DNA from: Chamaecyparis obtusa
Lineage: Eukaryota; Streptophyta; Pinopsida; Cupressales; Cupressaceae
Length of the DNA: 64,000 bases
Direction of reading: 5' to 3'
NCBI GenBank assembly: GCA_027943335.1
Contig: BSBK01002058.1
Coordinates: forward strand, 124,001-188,000
Positions within the stretch are counted from its first letter, which is position 1; each line of letters starts with the position of its first letter. A model generated the notes under the pieces. It saw only the letters and a list, made by a program, of their open reading frames with translations. It ran no database searches and was not told where the DNA came from. Shown here in pieces: positions 12,133 to 24,438 of this stretch. The position numbers and the translations under genes were made by a program.

Positions 12133-12970
12133 TTAGTAGTATACAGAAAATGAGGACACCGGAATGAGGAGATGACGTATCAAAATTCCTTCACTGAAAC
12201 CACTGCTTGAAAGAGAGAAATTTCCTTTGAAGCTATGCAAAAACTCTTTGGCCAAAATAGTGAGCCTGATCAAAAGTCTCCATGTCGGCACTACACGCTT
12301 GAGAACCTGCACACATAACGGAGAGCCAAAAAAACAAAAAGAGAGAAAATATCGTAGTATAATATACAGGACATTAGCCCTCCATAAAAACAAAGGGGGT
12401 ATCAGTAGAACCCAGCTTAAGGTTAAGGTCATGCATGGGTTGTGATGGGACTGAAACTGGAGGATGAGAGAGGGGCTATGAGGGTGGAATAATGGAGGAA
12501 TCTTGCTCTAGCAAATCTAGAATAGAAAATACAATTTGGTGGATATTATTTACACATTCCTTAGAAAGGAAATTCCCATACTGATGCAGAGAAATCTTAA
12601 TCAGACGAAATGATTTCTTTTCCAAGCCCTTTTTAATACTTTCAAGAACCATGTAAACACCGTGGTTGTGAAGAATTGCATGATGATGAAAAAGACCGCC
12701 TATTAGCACTGTCCCGCCCCACAAATAGTATTTTTGAAGAGCTCTAGAAATCTTGTTGCCTCGCAGAAACACTGGCTTGACATATCTACTAGAAATCAAC
12801 TCAAGATGGAAGGGGGATTGAAGCAAGTTGAACGCATTAGAGAGAAAAATTGACAAGATCTGAGAAGGGTAAATAATACGTCTTCCTGAGGAAAAAAGAA
12901 CATCAAACCCAATAATTCATTTAATACCATGGTGAATGTGTGTGCAATCACAAACCAAAATGGTGGCTAG
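12133..12970 (-). pseudogene. C-terminal part of an unknown ORF split by the gypsy element
   Basis: Minus-strand open frames at 12476-12856 (126 codons) and 12133-12432 have ordinary protein composition but match no family I know. The 126-codon frame is open up to a TGA near 12911 and then again to the gypsy insertion point at 12970. Across the insertion it stays in frame with the ORF at 31228-31457, so both halves are one older minus-strand coding region. The TGA could come from CGA or TGG by one transition. The nature of the gene is unknown; a retroelement ORF is possible. Confidence 0.4.
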
Positions 12971-14221
12971 TGTAATACCCCAAAAATGGGCTATAAGTTC
13001 ATTAACCTCCTACATCGACAAATTGAACAAAATCGACATCAAAGTCCCAACCTAAGGCACATCTAAACATCATCGAATCATAATTGATTATCTTAAATTT
13101 TGCATCGGGGAATATTCTTAGTAATATTCCTAATTATCTTAATTATCTTTAATTTTATAATTATTTGGCAATAAATCACATTTATCCTAAAATTTGATTA
13201 ATTAAATATTTTGCATATTTAATTAATTAGACTTAATATCTTGCCACTTAATTGTTTAATTAAATTTAATTCTATCTATTATTAATTGTATTATTTAATT
13301 TTGACAATAAATCAAAGTTCCTATCTTTAATTGATTAAATTCTTATTTAATTAATTAAAGCATGTTGTCATTATTTAATAATATAGTTTTTAATAAAAGT
13401 TTGATAAAATAGTTAATTAACCCATAAATTAATTATTTTATTTTCAAAAATCAGTTGAGTTGAGGATAAATCACTTTATTTATTTATTTAATTCTTAATT
13501 ATTATGTATATTCAAAAGAAACAGTTAAACTCCAAATCAGAAAATCAATGCAAGTTATTAGCTTTTTGGAACTCAACATCCTTTTGGAGTTCAAAATAGC
13601 TGATCTAAACTCTAATTTGAGTTAAAAAGTTGTTTTTGCATGATTTTGCGAATTAACTATCTTTCATGATCAGATAACTCAAAAATCAAGATAAGTTAAT
13701 TTGAGTGATTTATGGCTTTTATCCATGCACCTCCAAAGCCCTGGATTTCTATAAATTAAAGGCTTCAGCTCTTCACAAATCATCTCATATTTTTGCACAA
13801 TCACGCTGGAGAATTGGAATTGAAGAATCAAAGCTCTTGCGAATCAACATCTTTGTGAGATCAATCTTATTTTTGCATTCATATTTCATATCATTGTTAG
13901 ATTAGCATAGCATATCAGTTTTCATATAGATTAATTTCATATCAGTTTTTCATTCATTCTTATTGCATAGAAAAATCCAAAAAAATAGCTTAATTGCATT
14001 CAATCTCATATCTAGATCAATTGCATTCAAATCCTTCATTTAGGTGTTGTCTAGGTCACTGATCTCGATTACAATCTGAGAACATTAATCTCGCACCTAC
14101 TAGAAGGCAGTAAATCGCTTGGTTGGATAGCTTTCAATTTTGCACGATTTTGATTTTAGCTAACCTCTAATGTTTTACTGAGTGTTGTGTCTACAGATCA
14201 GGTACAATTTTCACACACACA
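12971..14221 (+). repeat. 5' LTR of the gypsy element
   Basis: 1251 bp with TG...CA ends. It is AT-rich, with a TATA box TATAAAT at 13750-13756, so transcription would start about 30 bp further on. Confidence 0.93.
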
Positions 14222-14225
14222 TTTT

Positions 14226-14242
14226 TGGCGCCCACTGTGGGG
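14226..14242 (+). other. Primer-binding site of the gypsy element
   Basis: TGGCGCCCACTGTGGGG, 4 bp after the LTR end. This TGGCGCC start is common in plant Tat/Athila-type elements. I cannot name the tRNA with certainty. Confidence 0.75.
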
Positions 14243-14337
14243 CCCTGAAATGGGTTTCCAATTCAATTCTATCAATTTCTATCTTTTTCTCCTCAGGATC
14301 TGTGCAAAACTGCAATTTTTAATTTTTGTCTATACAT

Positions 14338-14580
14338 CTGTCGTACGAGTTTCTGACAAATGTCGTATGGGAGCATACCCACTGTCGTATGATACTGGAC
14401 CCACTATTGTACGACAGTCTATCGGATCGCGACTCATTTCATTACATACCCACTGTCATTTGAGAGCTAATTTGCTGTATGGTAGCACACCCAGTGTCGT
14501 ACGATTTTCTAGACTGTCGTCTGAGAGCATACCCACTGTCGTACGAGTTTCCGTACCAGTTTTTGACTGTCGTTTCATTT
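14338..14580 (+). repeat. Motif cluster 1, CTGTCGTACGAGTTT-like
   Basis: About ten degenerate copies of a 10-15-base motif (core TGTCGTAYGA, variants TGTCGTTTCA and TGTCATTTGA), often preceded by CATACCCA, spaced about 15-45 bp apart. The core contains the palindrome TCGTACGA. Confidence 0.7.
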
Positions 14581-15351
14581 TTCAGAGCAGAGTATCAGAT
14601 TTGATTTTTATATTTCGGCTAACTGCTAATTTTGACAATTGAAATTCTCTATTTTTAATTGCTCTCTACTGGTTTTGATTGGGAAAAGTGCAAGAATTAT
14701 TAAAAATCAGGTAAAATCTACTAAGCGCGTTGCGAGGATCACCAGGTATTCTCCTTCATCTAATAACATTTTGATTTGGGCTTAAAATAAATCTCTCATG
14801 TGTCTAGCTTGTGTGCGTCTTCTCATGCTTTTATTCTCCACACTTGCATAATTTTATACTAGGTTGTGATCCCTTAAGGATTCATTAAGTAGTCTTAGAA
14901 TACTTGTGATTGATCTTGATTGCTATCTTGGGTTATTGGACTCGCTAATCCACCGGCCCCTCATTTTCGCCCCGTGGTTGCAATCTCAGCGCCATAAAGG
15001 GGAGGGGTCAACAGGACAGAAGCGTTAAATGTTCCACTTGGCAACCCTTTTGTGCTTTTAGGAACTCACTTGTTTTCTAAGTTGTGGACTCATTTTTAGC
15101 TTGTGTGAGGTGTTAAGTGTTCCACCTTGTGGACTCATCTCATATTTTCTTTAAGCGTTAAGTGTTCCTCTTTCTACTTTTTGGATGCTTTTGGTAGATT
15201 TACTTTCAGAACATATATCTATGCTCACATAGTAATTAGGCCCTATGAACACTATTCGAGATTCTTGAGAGATTGGATTCCTAGCGAAATCTTTCTTGAC
15301 GATAGAATCCTTGTAGGTAGGGAGGATACTTAGTGCATTTCACATTCAACT

Positions 15352-15547
15352 TGGTTAGTGCATCTTCTCTTATTGATCGACACATTCTCTCTCCAGAGAG
15401 GTTGATAGATCACGTAGGGTTGATATCACGAGCTTTGGTGAATCAAAATTGGTTAGTACATCTTCTCTTATTGATTGATACATTCTCTCCCCGGAGGGGT
15501 TGATAGATCACGTGGAGTTGATATCACAGACCTTGGTGGAACAAAAC
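15352..15547 (+). repeat. 98-bp tandem duplication in the leader
   Basis: Two diverged copies (15352-15449 and 15450-15547), each starting TGGTTAGT and containing TTGATAGATCACGT. Confidence 0.8.
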
Positions 15548-16284
15548 TTTGTCTTAGCATGTCGGATTAATCTGCTTGCTTTGTTTGGGTTAAAAGTGAA
15601 GAGGTGTCAAAACCTTGAATCTGGAGCCAAGTCCCCTTGTGGTATAAATCTGTGAGTCATCTTTAGAGAGGGTTAACCATAGCGGACAATCCCTTCACAG
15701 GGCAAACTACATTGATGGAACCTCAAGCGGTAATAGCCATTTTTGCCATGGTAGTGATAGCCGCTATATAAATGTCCTTGTGGAAGAAATCTCCACGGGT
15801 ATGGTTCATTGTTGGGTTGTCAGATCTCCCTAGCAGCTCTTGAAGATTAAGTTCTTGGACTATGTCAAAACCCTGGTGCACCGGGATTGGAGTTCACCCC
15901 CTTTGAATCATAAAAGTTGCAGAGTCAAACCATTACTAAAAACCCTAGAGAGGCCAATTTTTCACTTTCAGGTATATGTGTGTTATTGCAAAACTTTTCA
16001 GAACAAACATAATTAGTACTCTCAAGGATTAGCACAATTTGGTCACTTGATTGTTCATGCGCAAGGTTGCTTTTTCCCTTGTTCATTGTTTTCAGACGTG
16101 CTTGGAATCACTTGCTTGCTATTCTGCGTGCTTGTTTATCTACTTGGCTCTTAAAAATGATCAAATCTGGTATAACCTTCAAAATCTGGATAGTACAATT
16201 TGCAAACAATCCAGAACTGAAAACCTTAAATTTTGTAAAAATTGACATAAAGTTCTTTCTGGAGTCAAAATTCATTTCAAGAAG

Positions 16285-16530
16285 TCAAAAGTCATACGAC
16301 TTTTTGTCAAATGTCATTTTAGTATAGCCCATATGTCGTATGATTGAGAACCCAGTGTTGTACGAGTTTTCAAACCAGCAAATTCAAGAAGCCAAGAAAA
16401 AAATTGTTAGCAACTGTCGTACGAGTTTTATCAACTATCGTTTCATTGCTACCCAACTGTCGTACGAGTTTAGCAACTGTTGTTTCATAGACTACCCAGT
16501 GTCGTATGAGTCTGCAGAGTGTTGTTTGGA
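16285..16530 (+). repeat. Motif cluster 2, CTGTCGTACGAGTTT-like
   Basis: About nine degenerate copies of the same motif as in cluster 1, in the same orientation, ending some 440 bp before the Gag ATG. Confidence 0.7.
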
Positions 16531-16970
16531 AAAATTTGAGAGAGTTGTCAGAAAATTATCAAATTGCAAGATATCCAATGTTTCCAGCCTAGTTCCAGAA
16601 TCTGTCAAAAATATCATTGTGCAAGGAACAGAGCAGTAGCTATTGAGCATTCTACCATTTTCCAAGTTTGATCTTTTGAATCCGATCTAGTCTTCTGTTT
16701 GATCAATTTGAGTCCTTTTTATCTCGTGTCAAAACCTTGTCATAACTATCAATCTTCAATCAATCTTCAAAAATAGACTAAGTGTTGAGAACTCGTGTCC
16801 GCTATCTTTTGGGTGATCTATCCCATACATCCAGGGCACAGTTTCCTTCACCCACATCTCATCAAATCTTCAAAACTATCATAATCTGACAAGGTTGCGT
16901 CATCCGATTTTCTCGAATCAAATTGTTCTTCAGTTGTCTTCGTCCTTTTCTTCTATTTCCTTCAAAGTTA

Positions 16971-18635
16971 ATGGTGGAGACTAGAGCTTCTTCACACAAG
17001 AAATCAGAAGAAACATCTTAGAACTTACTTTTGACCAATACCCTGGGTCCAACTCTTGAACAACTCATCAAGTCAGGTATCTACGAAGACGACGGTCTCG
17101 GTAACTTTCGATTGAAAACTGGTTACATAACTCCTCTATCAACTCACAGAGGTAATCATCAAACTCCTCCTCAATCTATTCCAGGGAGCCCAAAAACTCC
17201 TACCATGTCTCAAGCAGGGACAAACCACGGTTCTCTAGGAGGAGGATCCCAGGGACACCATTCTCAACATAATGCCGACCAAGACCCTACACCCTCTGAA
17301 ATCCATCGGTGTCAGAATGATGATGAATTCAAAAGAATGATGAGGCATTTCTTGAAAATGGATAGAGAGGCATACTTTTTGCAATTAGCCCAGGAAGGAG
17401 CTAAACTTCCTCCTCACTTCAATGTCGAAGATATCATCACGCATGAGGAAGAAACTCTGATGACGGCCATAATGAACCAGCTGTATGCTATGCAGGTCAA
17501 AATGAATAAAATTGAGAAAGAGAAGGAACCCAAGGAATTCTCCATGGAGGCCCTTTGTCCTTTCCCTTTTGACAAAGACTTGTATATGCCTCCATTCCCA
17601 AAAAGAGTGGAGATACCAAAGTATGACAAATATGACGGACACTCTGATCCTCAAGATCATGTCAGAGAGTTCTGTACGCAATCCATGGAATTCATGCATG
17701 AACCGACTTATCTAATGCATCTTTTTCCTAGATCCTTGGGAGGAGCATCCATTCAGTGGTTTTCAAGATTACCTTCTACAATCAAAACTTTTGAGGAATT
17801 GATTAAATTGTTTTATCAACAATATTCCTACAATATTCAACATCCAGTCACTATGATCGATATCTGTAACCTCAAGCAATATCCAGGGGAATCATTCCTA
17901 ACTTTTCTCAAGAGGTGGCGAAAGAAGTTTTCTCTATATGCTAGACCAATTCCCGAAATGGAGAAACTTGAAATCTTTATCAATAACCTTGTTCCAGAGC
18001 TCAACTATCCATTACAAATGCAAGATCATGTATCTTTTGATAAAATGGTGGATAATGCAATCAAGATTGAGAAAGTACTTGTCAAGAAAGGAGAAATCAC
18101 ACTTCAAAAGGACAAGTCTGAATCTGGATCTAGCTCAAAAGATAAAAACAAGAGCTGGAATAGAAATAAAGGTATCGTCTCTGATGGTGTTGTTGACACT
18201 ATCCGTGCCCCATCAAAGGCACCAGCCTACAATCTCACCCTTGCCACCAAAGCCATTGAAGCTTCAGAGCAAAAATCTGTTGAACCATCTCCAAAGAAGC
18301 CATTCAAACGATGGGATAATAAATGAAAGTTTACTCCCCTGGGAGAATCTTTGGAATCTTCCCTAAGAACCCTGATAGCTAATAACATGATCTCTTTACC
18401 GCCAATTCAAAAACCTGATCCGGATCCAAAACCATATTGGTGGAAAGATAATGAATTATGTGCTTTCCATCAGACTAAAGGCCACAAAACTAATGGATGC
18501 TTCCACTTGAGGCATACCACTCAAGACTTGATAGATCAAGGGGACATCACGATCGATAATCCTACCAGCAATAATGATCACACAGCATTTATAGAACCGT
18601 TTCCACAACATGGCAAGGGAGTTTCCACTTCTTAG
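16971..18635 (+). pseudogene. gag: Gag of the gypsy element, broken by stops
   Basis: Gag is the capsid/nucleocapsid protein that packages element RNA. The ATG at 16971 opens the frame that runs through Pol. The retrotransposon-gag core (about 17600-18050) includes PRSLGGASIQWFSRLP and a conserved W-x-K-F region, and a knuckle-like CAFHQTKGHKTNGC lies near 18460. Stops are TAG 17019-17021, TGA 18324-18326 and TAG 18633-18635, each explained by one transition in CAG or CGA. The frame is otherwise intact and leads directly into the protease part. Confidence 0.85.
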
Positions 18636-18641
18636 CCTAAC

Positions 18642-19448
18642 ATGGGGGCAAAAGTCAACTATGCCTACCCTGGAAACGATGCTGTCATCAATATGGTTGA
18701 ACCATGTCTCTTTGAGAGCTGCAATGTCATCACAATTGTACGAAGAGATAGAAATCATTCCTCAGCTAATGCGGTTACCAGATCACAAGCTCAGACTCAT
18801 CTGAAAGGACAAACACCAAGTTCATCTAATGTCCCTAAGACACCTTTCAATTTCACATTTGCTTCTAAACAGAGGGTTGCCTCGAAATCTTCCAATCCAA
18901 AGGATATCAGACCTACATCTTACAGCATCATCCAACAACTCCAGCATACCAATGCCAAAATCTCTATGTTTGAGTTACTTCGAATATCTCCAGCTCACAG
19001 AGATATCCTAGACAAAGCTTTGCTCGGCTCTAATGTTCCTGATGATCTAGATCTAGACAAGTTCCAGACTATGGTTGGTCATCTAACATCTCCGCAATAT
19101 ATCTCCTTTTCAGAGGAAGATGACAACTCCCTAAGTCACCCACATAATCAACCCTTGCACATAGAAGTCTTGATCCAGAACCGTCAAGTCAAACGTGTGT
19201 TGATAGATGGGGGCGTAGGCCTCAACATTTGTTCTTACAACTTAATCACACAGTTGGGATTCTCAGAGATGGCTATTGATCCTCGAAAGAAGATCACCAT
19301 AAAAGCCTATGATGAACAATAAAGAGCTTCTAAAGGCACCATTGTCTTGCCCATCCGAGTGGGTCCGGTCATCAAAGATACCACATGTCAGGTGCTTGAT
19401 CTACCATTAGCTTACAATATCCTTCTAGGGAGACCTTAGATACATGAA
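18642..19448 (+). pseudogene. pro: Aspartic protease region of the gypsy element
   Basis: The active-site motif is LIDGGVGLNICS (about 19200-19235), a D-G-G version of the retropepsin triad. The C-terminal YNILLGRP motif of retropepsin-like proteases lies at 19410-19436. Stops are TAA 19320-19322 (probably CAA) and TAG 19437-19439 (probably TGG). The protease processes the Gag-Pol polyprotein. The frame is the same as that of Gag. Confidence 0.8.
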
Positions 19449-21242
19449 ATGCAAGCTATTCCTTCTACGTACCATCAATGCTTGAAATTTCCCTATGAAG
19501 GAGTGGAGGTTACTATCCCAGCAGATCTGAGTACAACTTGCAATACATTGAAGGAAAGTGCCGATAAGCTTGTACCTAATAACAGAGAATCTTCCATCAA
19601 GCAACAAAATGTGGCTTCCACATCTAAGATGGACGACATTGCTAAAGAGATCAATATCAAAGAAAATGGGATGGGAGAATACACTATAGAGCCAGTCTTG
19701 TCTCTGACATCTCTCCCAATCTCACCTAAGTCGTATGGACAATCCTTGAAGCAATCTAAATCAGAACCTAAGGAACCTATGGAAGCATACAAAAGAAATT
19801 TTGTGGCAGAGCAAGTATCCAAACAAGAATTTGAAGAGGATAAAGCTGTGCCGGCATGGCTATATAAAGAGGATTCTGAATCCAAAATTGTTCAACCTAG
19901 TGAATCTATAGCACCTACACTCCCTTCTAATTCATATGGTCTAGGAAACAAATTGATAGCCAAGATGGGATATTCCGGTCAAGGACCTCTAGGAATTAGG
20001 CGAAAGGGTCTTGTGACACCCATTTCACATATTGGTAGAGACAAAAAAGATACTGGTGGCATAGGGTTTAAGAAGAAACCCTATCATCTCAAAGGTGGTT
20101 GTTCTCATGTCATAGAACAAATTGCACCAAGAGAACCCCTTCTCAAGAAAGAAGAGACAGAACCCTCAGATGATGATTCAGATAGCTCTGAGCTTATCCC
20201 CTATGAAAAATTGCCTAAAGAGATCAAAGATCTTCTTGATGATAAAGATGATCCTATTAGAAGAATTAATGTAGTAGAAACACAAGAACCTACTGTAGCG
20301 CAAGAGATGGTTGCACCACAAGAACCAGCTAATCTCGAAGGCAATCAAATTGATCAGGAAGAAGGGGGTAGTTATTCTGACACTGATTCCCATGAATATG
20401 AATTCAAGTCAGAGATTGAGGGTAATCCTTCTTGGGGTATTCATCCTGATTTCACACATTTTTTAAGCTTTCCTAGAGATCCTAAATCAGAAGCTGAGTC
20501 AAATGACTATGAATGGGGTGCCATTCCAGAAGAAGATGAGCTTATAACAGAGAAATATATTGATGTTATTCACCAATATGTATCTCAACCCAACGTAGGT
20601 CTAGAGCGAAGCAATGAACTTAACGTGTCAGATCCACCTATGGCTGAAGAGGACTCCCATGATGATGTTGAGCCTATTCATGAATTGAACATTTTGAGCT
20701 GTAATATCACCTTTGAACTTGAGCGTCGGGTTAGGACCAATGATGACATATCCACATCCGTGAACACCATATCCCAAGCTTTTCTTGCTTTGACTATCCA
20801 ACGCCCTGATCTTATCGACCAAACTTCCACAAACCCAAACCATGGTATGTATACCTTCCCGAATGACTATGCCCTTGCCTGCTACCTCAATGCAGTTGAG
20901 CCTATGAGTACTTCCATCAGTGAACCGAGCGTCAGCATGACTGAGTCAGACATCAAATATCTTAGTCAGAAAAACAAGAGTAAAAAGAAAAAGAAAAAGA
21001 GTTCTGAGGGTGAAAACCACTTTGTGGCAGTCTCAGAACCAACAAAAGTAAAAAGAAAAGATGTATCTGAAGGTGAAAACCTCTCTGAGGCACCTAAGGA
21101 TGAGATATTTGATGTTCTTTCGAGTCATTTACAAGATAGATCTCTAGTTCTGATTGAGCCAACTCAATCCATCAATTTGGGTACAACAGAGGAACCACAA
21201 TTGGTACATGTAGCACAATCTCTATCAGACGAAGAGAAATAG
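19449..21242 (+). pseudogene. Linker of Gag-Pol with a G-patch domain
   Basis: 597 uninterrupted codons between protease and RT. At about 19930-20075 there is a glycine-rich stretch with KMGYSGQGPLGIRRKG, which fits the G-patch pattern, an RNA-binding module also found next to protease in some retroviruses. The rest is acidic and low-complexity with a Lys-rich KKKKKKSSEGE stretch, probably disordered. It ends at TAG 21240-21242 (probably CAG), after which the frame continues into RT. Confidence 0.7.
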
Positions 21243-22620
21243 AACTTCACTACCTTCTTATCAGACAAAAAGATCAACTTTGCATGGAAATATTCAGATA
21301 TGCCAGGATTGGATCCCAATCTCATTATGCACCATCTATCCATTGCTCCTGGGGTAAAACCAGTCAAATAGAAATTGAGAAAGATGCATCCTCATGTGGC
21401 ACTCTTAGTCAAAGCAGAGCTAGAAAAACTCCTCAAAGCTGGATTCATCTGTGTCATAGACTATGCTGAGTGGATCTCTAACATTGTACCTATTTCAAAA
21501 CCAGATGGTTCAATCAGAGTGTGCACGGACTTTAGAGATGTGAACAGAGCATGCCCTAAGGATGATTTTCCACTGTCTAACATTGATATGATAGTGGACA
21601 TGACTGCGGGCTATGAAATGTATTCCTTAATGGATGGCTTTTCTGGGTACAACCAAATCAAAATTACTCCAGAAGATCAAGAGAAAATAGCTTTCACATG
21701 TGCGTGGGGAACTTTCTGTTGGAATGTTATGCCATTCGGACTCAAAAATGCTAGAGCTACATATCAAAGAGCAATGACATCTATTTTTCATGATATGATG
21801 CATAGAACAATGGAAGATTACGTAGATGATACCTTGGCAAAATCCATGATTAGAACTAAACATCTAACAGACTTGAGCATGATCCTCGACAGAATGGAAA
21901 AATTTAGTCTTCGACTAAATCCTAAAAAGTGTGCTTTTGGAGTCACTTCTGGAAAGCTCCTAGGATACATCATCTCCAAGAAAGGCATTGAAGTTGACCC
22001 AGCTAAGGTCAAGGCTATAATAGAGATGCAACCTCCCACAAATATCAGTCAAATGAGGACATTGCAAGGCAGAGTTCAATCTATCAGAAGATTCATATCA
22101 CAGCTAGCAGACATATCACAGCCTTTTACAAAAACATTACATAAAGGTGTGACATTTGCATGGAATGAAGAATGCGAAAACAACTTTAAACATATCAAGA
22201 AGTATCTATCACATCTGCCTATATTGATGCCTCCTATTCATGGGAAGCCATTAATATTATATGTCTCCGCAATAGATACATCACTGGGGGCATTGCTAGC
22301 ACAACATGATGAGAACAAGAAAGAAAGAGCCATCTACTATATCAGCCGAACTTTAGTGGCCTATGAGAAGAACTACTCAATGATCGAGAAGGCATGTCTA
22401 GCTGTGATCTTTGCATCACAGAAATTGAGACACTACATGTTAGCTCATACCACTCATTTGGTAGCTAAAATTGATCCACTGAAATATCTCCTAAGCAAAG
22501 CTGCCCTCACAAATAGACTAGCTAAATGGGTCATGCTCTTGAGCGAATTTGACATCGAATATGTTGAAAGAAAATCTATCAAAGGACAAGTCATTGCTAA
22601 TCAATTAGCTAAAGCACCAC
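21243..22620 (+). pseudogene. RT: Reverse transcriptase and RNase H of the gypsy element
   Basis: RT motifs appear in order: DGSIRVCTDFRDVNRACPKD, YSLMDGFSGYNQI, TFCWNVMPFGLKNA and the catalytic YVDD (MEDYVDDTLAKS), then the LGYIIS thumb region. The first RNase H region follows (about 22250-22620) with ILYVSAIDTSLGALLAQ and EKACLAVIFASQKLRHYM. One stop precedes it, TAG 21369-21371. The expected catalytic Asp-Asp is present. It makes cDNA in the cytoplasmic particle. Confidence 0.9.
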
Positions 22621-23075
22621 TATTTGATGATACACCCATGCAAATGGAATTTCCCGATTCCTCTATCATGCACCTCTCTTCTAGAGCATGGTGGTTATTC
22701 TTTGATGGCTCCTACACACAGAATGGATCTGGAGTAGGCATATTGTTCATAACTCCTCAAGGATACTCGATACCCAAAGCATTCAGATTAAATTTTCCTT
22801 GCACAAACAATATTGCTGAATATGAGGCACTTCTCAATGGTATGAAAATGGCAATACAGTGGAGAGTTACAGAGATGCAAATCCATGGAGACTCACAACT
22901 GGTTATCCACCAAGTCAATGATGTGTACCAAACCAAAGATGAAAAGCTCATTCCTTACAAGAGAATGGTAGATGATTTAAAGAAATACTTCATCTCTATC
23001 ACATTTGAGCAAATACCCAGAACGGAGAATAAGGCTGCCAATGTAATGGCGACATTATCTACTCTCTTACAGTAG
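22621..23075 (+). pseudogene. Second (archaeal-type) RNase H domain
   Basis: This is a separate RNase H-like domain with WWLFFDGSYTQNGSGVGI, NIAEYEALLNGM and IHGDSQLVIHQV, ending in NKAANVMATLS. A second RNase H after the retroviral one is the mark of the Tat lineage. It ends at TAG 23073-23075 (probably CAG or CAA). Confidence 0.85.
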
Positions 23076-24438
23076 CCCGAACATGAACTACACTACGAGT
23101 TCCTGGTGGAAGCCCTATCCTATCCTACATATGACTCCCCTGAAACCCGCATGATCTGCACTGTCGTAGGTTATGATTCATCTCGCTACAAAAATTTGTT
23201 CTCCTATCTCCATGACCAAATCATCCCTAACTCCTTTAACTGTTTTGAGAAATGAAACCTTATCCAATCCGCATCCCGATATGTCATCATTGGTAATGAT
23301 CTGTACAAACGAGGTCTAGATGGTACACTGCTTAGATGTTTAGAATGGGAAGAGTCTCAATGTGCATTAGAGGAAGTTCACGAGGGTATATGTGGGTCAC
23401 ACTCGAATGGTTTAACGTTAGCTCGAAAACTTATTAGGGCTAGGTACTATTGGCCTGAAATGGAAAAAGAAGCTATTAAATTTGCTAAAAACTGTCAACA
23501 GTGTCAAGTACATGGCAACTTGATTCATGCTCCAGGGAGAGATCTGATTCCCTTTACTACACAATGGCCTTTTCAACAATGGGCATTTGATCTCATAGGT
23601 GCTATCCATCCGCACTCTTCTAATGGACATACCCATATAATCACAGCTACAGATTATTTTACAAAATGGGTAGAAGCAGTTCCTCTAACACAAGCAACGG
23701 GGAAACAGATCTCTATGTTCATCCTGAACTACATCATTTGCAGATATGGAATCCCTCACTCTATAATCATAGATAATGGGGGACAATTCAAAAATAAGGA
23801 CTTAGATGACTTATGTACTAAGTTCAAGATTACTCAACATTGGTCTTCTATCTACTATCCTCAAGGGAATGGACAAGCTGAAGCTTCAAACAAAAATCTC
23901 TTGAAAATCTTGCACAGAACAGTGAATAAAATAGGAAGAGACTGGCATCTCATGATCAACCCATCTCTTTGGGCATATAGAACTAGTATCAGAACGCCTA
24001 CGGGGGCTACACCTTTCGCTTTAGTTTATGGGTCTGAAGTGGTACTGCCTATTGAGGTTGAAATCCCATCACTCAGAATCAGAATGCATGGACTTGTCAC
24101 TGATGAAGACTACAGAGTGTCTAGGTTACAAGAACTTGAATTACTAGATGAGCGTAGGCAAGCAGCGTATGATCATCTCAGAGTGTATCAGAAAAGAATG
24201 TCTAGAGGCTACAACAAGAAAGTCAGACAGAGAATTTCAGGTTGGTGATCTCATGTTGAGAGAAAATCCTAAAAATCAATCCCATTGAGAATGCAAGGGG
24301 AAGTTCGAACCCAACTGGCTGGGACCCTTTGTAATCACTGCTACTTTTGGCTCTGGTGCCTATCAACTCTCAACGACTGAAGGATAACAGCTCTGAGAAC
24401 CAATCAACATTCTCCATCTGAAGAAATTCTACGCCTAA
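23076..24438 (+). pseudogene. INT: Integrase of the gypsy element, with frameshift near the end
   Basis: Integrase inserts the cDNA into the genome. The HHCC zinc finger (HEGICGSH ... CQQCQ) spans about 23370-23510. The DDE core is visible: D in FDLIGAI, D in IIIDNGGQF, E in GNGQAEASNK. A TGA at 23253-23255 (probably TGG) precedes the finger. Near 24230 the frame shifts, so the normal VGDLMLRE / NWLGPFVI / HLKKFYA C-terminus is read in another frame to a TAA at 24436-24438, with further stops. No chromodomain is seen. Confidence 0.88.

Larger units (their letters stand above)
14243..16970 (+). other. Long untranslated leader of the gypsy element
   Basis: 2.7 kb between PBS and Gag without a credible ORF. 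It holds two clusters of a TGTCGTAYGA-like motif (14338-14580 and 16285-16530) and a 98-bp tandem duplication (15352-15547). The length is typical of the lineage, where some members place an extra ORF here. I see none. Confidence 0.6.
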
